Shown here piece by piece: positions 61,594-64,000 of a stretch of DNA of 64,000 bases. The stretch is from Sphingomonas sp. (GTDB lineage Bacteria > Pseudomonadota > Alphaproteobacteria > Sphingomonadales > Sphingomonadaceae). A model generated the notes under the pieces. That model saw only the letters and a list, made by a program, of their open reading frames with translations, was not told the DNA's origin and did not search any database. How positions within the stretch are numbered: position 1 is the first letter of the stretch; every line of letters starts with the position of its first letter. The DNA lies in the NCBI RefSeq assembly GCF_024508665.1, contig NZ_JANINP010000006.1, forward strand, positions 1 to 64,000, written 5' to 3'. A program made the position numbers and the translations under genes.

Positions 61594-62550
61594 ATGAGCG
61601 CGAGCGGCGAGCGTCCCAGCCGCGCGGCGATCGTCGCGACCGCGCGAGAATCGATCGCCCGGGGCTCGAAAAGTTTCGCCGCCGCGTCCCTGCTGTTCGA
61701 CCGCAAGACGCGCGAGCGTGCCTGGCTGCTTTATGCCTGGTGCCGGCGCTGCGACGACCTCGCCGATGGACAGGAATTCGGCCACGATCTCTCCGTCGTT
61801 CCCGACCCCGCCGCGCGGCTGGCGCAGATCCGCGCAATGACCGATGCCGCGCTGGCCGGCGAGATGGTGGGCGATCCCGCGTTCGACGCGCTGCGCATCG
61901 TCGCCGCCGAAACGCGGCTGCCGCGCCGGTTCGCGCATGACCTGATCGAGGGATTTCGTCTCGACCTGGAAGACTGGCGGCCGCGCAGCGAAGACGATCT
62001 CTATCGCTATTGCTACCATGTCGCCGGCGCGGTCGGTTGCATGATGGCGATCGCGATGGGGGTCTCGCCCGACGACGAGGACACGCTCGACCGCGCCTGC
62101 GACCTGGGCATGGCGTTCCAGCTGGCGAATATCGCGCGCGATATCGAGGAAGATGATCGCGGCGGGCGCTGCTATCTGCCCCAGGAGTGGCTGGCGGAGA
62201 TGGACATACCGCCCGGACAGCACATGAAGCCGCCCTTCCGTCCCCGCCTGACGGTGCTGGCGCGGCGCCTGGTCGATCGCGCGGCGGCGTTCGAAGCGAG
62301 CGCGCGTATCGGCACGCGGCGACTCAGCCTGCGATCGGCCTGGGCCGTGCTGGCGGCGGCGGGCATCTATGGCGCGATCGGCCGCGAGGTCGCGGCGCGC
62401 GGCGACCATGCCTGGGATCATCGCGCCGGCACCTCGGCGGCCGCCAAGCTCGGCTGGATCGCGCGGGCGCTCGGCCAGGCGGTGCAGCGCAACCGGCTTT
62501 ATCCCGTCGCGCCGCGCGATGCGGATCTGTGGCGGCGGCCGCGCGGTTAG
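61594..62550 (+). CDS. crtB: Phytoene synthase
   Basis: A 318-residue CrtB that condenses two geranylgeranyl diphosphates. The first Asp-rich motif is in AWCRRCDDLADGQ and the second in NIARDIEEDDRGGRCYLP, both intact. The ATG at 61594 is the first. crtE is not in the window; the pathway upstream is elsewhere. Confidence 0.97.
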   Translation: MSASGERPSRAAIVATARESIARGSKSFAAASLLFDRKTRERAWLLYAWCRRCDDLADGQEFGHDLSVVPDPAARLAQIRAMTDAALAGEMVGDPAFDALRIVAAETRLPRRFAHDLIEGFRLDLEDWRPRSEDDLYRYCYHVAGAVGCMMAIAMGVSPDDEDTLDRACDLGMAFQLANIARDIEEDDRGGRCYLPQEWLAEMDIPPGQHMKPPFRPRLTVLARRLVDRAAAFEASARIGTRRLSLRSAWAVLAAAGIYGAIGREVAARGDHAWDHRAGTSAAAKLGWIARALGQAVQRNRLYPVAPRDADLWRRPRG

Positions 62551-62609
62551 CCCTGCGTAAACCCTGCTCGGTCAGGACTCGGCAAGCCCGACAGCCTAGC
62601 TTACCCATT

Positions 62610-62825
62610 ATGACGAAATTGTCCGTGAAGTTCTCACGTGCCTTGCAGCGCGGCCGTGCCGAACCGGCGCCGCCGCCGACGCGCGCGGGGCTGTTGCTGA
62701 CCTTGCTCAGGAAGCGCGCCGCCGCGCACAATGTCGGCGCCGAGGATCTCGAGGCGATGCTGCGCGACCAGATCCGCTGGTCGCTACCGATCCGCCGCGG
62801 CGCGGACGCCGAATTAGTTGATTAA
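62610..62825 (+). CDS. Short conserved-looking hypothetical protein
   Basis: A 71-residue basic protein, MTKLSVKFSRALQRGRAEPAPPPTRAG... No family recognised. It sits 59 bp after crtB, and its last 12 nt overlap the convergent membrane protein gene. A distinct possibility is that it is a chance frame. Confidence 0.5.
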   Translation: MTKLSVKFSRALQRGRAEPAPPPTRAGLLLTLLRKRAAAHNVGAEDLEAMLRDQIRWSLPIRRGADAELVD

Positions 62826-63227
62826 GGGATCACCCGGCCGAGCGCGGTGAAAATGCCACTCGGCGAGCCACATGCCGGCGAGGGGCAGGATCAGGGTGGC
62901 GCCCTGGAGCCACAAGGGTTGCGTCAGCTGGGTCAGGTTCCATACCCCGTCGGCCACCAATATGAGTGCGACAATCCATCCAGCCGGTCGCCATTGACCG
63001 ATCCGCAGCGCGGCGAAAGCACCCACCAACCCGGCGAGCAGCCAGCCTATCGCGATGATTATCTGACCGGCGAGCGGCATCGCCATGACGAAGCGCGCAA
63101 GCATTTCCTGCGCGCTGGCGTCAGGCGCGATCGCGGCGGGGAACCAGCGTTCGGCGAGCTCCCAGGCGCCATCGATCAGCGCGATGGCAATCGCCAGCCC
63201 GACGATGGTTCCGACAATCCTGCGCAT
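62814..63227 (-). CDS. Small integral membrane protein
   Basis: A 137-residue protein with about four transmembrane segments (RIVGTIVGLAIAIALIDGAW, MAMPLAGQIIIAIGWLLAGLVGAFAAL, PAGWIVALILVADGVWNLTQL, LWLQGATLILPLAGMWLAEW). Function unknown. ATG 63227 is used. Confidence 0.7.
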   Translation of the reverse strand: MRRIVGTIVGLAIAIALIDGAWELAERWFPAAIAPDASAQEMLARFVMAMPLAGQIIIAIGWLLAGLVGAFAALRIGQWRPAGWIVALILVADGVWNLTQLTQPLWLQGATLILPLAGMWLAEWHFHRARPGDPLIN

Positions 63228-63285
63228 GACATCCCCTGGCTGTTCCGGGGGCAATCATTATCGGCGCGGCGAGGTTCGCGCCAGT

Positions 63286-63519
63286 TCAGCTGCGGCGCGC
63301 CTGAGCCTTATTGTTGTCGGCCATCGACTGGCCGACCTGGCGGCACGCCGCGGTAACCGTCGGGAAATCGATATCGGTGTTGCGGATCAGCGCCGCGGGC
63401 ATCGCCGCCCGGCATTGCGCCGCGCTGTAATACCGGACCGGCTCGATCCGCTGCTGCGCGCATTGCGTCTGGCCATCGCCGCAGCCCATGATCGCGATGA
63501 CGTAGAATACAGAACCCAT
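63286..63519 (-). CDS. Small protein with conserved cysteines
   Basis: A 77-residue protein, MGSVFYVIAIMGCGDGQTQCAQQRIEPVRYYSAAQC..., with four Cys (GCGDGQTQC, AQC, AACRQ) after a short hydrophobic start; sphingomonad relatives seem to be conserved hypotheticals. Divergent from the Atm1-like gene. Confidence 0.6.
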   Translation of the reverse strand: MGSVFYVIAIMGCGDGQTQCAQQRIEPVRYYSAAQCRAAMPAALIRNTDIDFPTVTAACRQVGQSMADNNKAQARRS

Positions 63520-63599
63520 GTCTTCCTCCGTCGCGTCTATAATCCTTGGGCGACGACGACGGTTCCCTGAACGCCCGCGGCACCCTACATAAAGCGACG

Positions 63600-64000
63600 A
63601 TGCCGCCCGCCGAACTTCCGCCGACCAAGGATCGCCCGCTGATCCCGACGCTTCGGCGTTTCCTCCCCTATCTGTGGCCCGCCGATGCCCCCGGTCTGAA
63701 GCTGCGCATCGTCGTCGCGATGACCTTCGTCGTCCTGTCGAAGGTGGTGCAGGTCTATGTCACCGCTTATGCGCTTCGCTACGCGGTCAACGCGATGGCC
63801 GGGCGCAACGAATGGGGCGTCGCCAACGTCCCGCAATTCGTCATGCTGATGGTGATCGGCTATGCCGCCGGGCGGCTGTCGGGCGTCGTGTTCGACAATC
63901 TGCGCAACGTCGTGTTCGAGCGCGTCGGCCAGGAGGCGACCCGCCAGCTCGCCGCCACCGTGTTCCGCCACCTCCACCAATTGTCTCTTCGCTTCCACCT
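63600..64000 (+). CDS. ABC exporter, Atm1/ABCB7-like (partial, 3' end cut)
   Basis: The first 133 residues show the N-terminal membrane domain of a half-transporter: TLRRFLPYLWPADAPGLKLRIVVAMTFVVLSKVVQVYVTAYALRYAVNAM and FDNLRNVVFERVGQEATRQLAATVFRHLHQLSLRFH. The RFH and QEATRQLA segments are typical of Atm1/HMT1-type exporters, which export glutathione or sulfur intermediates, or heavy metals. The ATP-binding domain is beyond the window. ATG 63600. Confidence 0.88.
   Translation, partial: MPPAELPPTKDRPLIPTLRRFLPYLWPADAPGLKLRIVVAMTFVVLSKVVQVYVTAYALRYAVNAMAGRNEWGVANVPQFVMLMVIGYAAGRLSGVVFDNLRNVVFERVGQEATRQLAATVFRHLHQLSLRFH

Overview
The window is about 64 kb of high-GC DNA from an alphaproteobacterium, almost certainly a sphingomonad (Sphingomonas or a close relative). 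Three things point there: a carotenoid cluster (lycopene cyclase, phytoene desaturase, phytoene synthase); a housekeeping set with alphaproteobacterial-style proteins (RpoZ, GlnK/AmtB behind a sigma-54 promoter, TldD, SCO, MipA/OmpV); and several families of GC-rich palindromic intergenic repeats. Because of the GC content, most genes are shadowed by long antisense reading frames, which I left out.

Layout. 1-4.9 kb: MFS transporter with a small monooxygenase, a foldback MITE-like element, a SAM methyltransferase, a GFA-family protein coupled to a phospholipase-D-like protein, and rpoZ. 5-9.7 kb: aminotransferase, then a tightly overlapping trio (type III polyketide synthase, methyltransferase, FAD oxidoreductase) that looks like a small polyketide or phenolic-lipid cluster, then msrB. 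9.7-21 kb: a class A penicillin-binding protein; an overlapping sco-ycgN-metallopeptidase operon, whose last gene carries an in-frame palindromic repeat; a secreted ankyrin protein, a flippase, polA, a 2OG-Fe(II) oxygenase and a class A beta-lactamase homologue with a stretched omega loop. 21-30 kb: nadB, an unpartnered ABC ATPase, a phage-type ASCH-like protein, tldD and several hypotheticals. 30-32 kb: sigma-54-dependent glnK-amtB. 32-43 kb: an orphan flavin-dependent halogenase, a Phd/VapC module, a CPA2-type antiporter with an outer-membrane porin-like protein, a GMC oxidoreductase overlapping a sterol-desaturase-family gene, and recQ. 43-48 kb: ung, ThpR-like protein, VOC proteins and a TauD-type dioxygenase. 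48.2-50.2 kb: a yefM-yoeB toxin-antitoxin pair beside a strikingly AT-rich gene for a SIR2-domain protein, which is the best candidate for a defence islet. 50.2-52.2 kb: thiC under a TPP riboswitch. 52.5-58 kb: MipA/OmpV, DUF2141, a second sterol desaturase, a second secreted ankyrin protein, a DUF2585 protein, and a divergent TetR/GST pair. 58-64 kb: crtY-crtI-LOG-crtB, small membrane proteins, and the start of an Atm1-like ABC exporter cut by the window edge.

The most notable structure is non-coding. One family, a 27-33 bp hairpin with a conserved 16-nt loop, occurs three times, and its stems change in compensating pairs. Each copy follows a short hairpin of unrelated sequence. A second family ('CCTCCCC' type) is cloverleaf-like in one copy, lies inside a gene in frame, forms the C-terminus of another, and supplies the Shine-Dalgarno of a third. 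A third REP-like family (short outward arms starting GTCAT/GTCAC) punctuates gene ends. A 275-bp element with 33-bp imperfect terminal inverted repeats looks like a MITE. I saw no tRNA, rRNA, CRISPR array or transposase gene.
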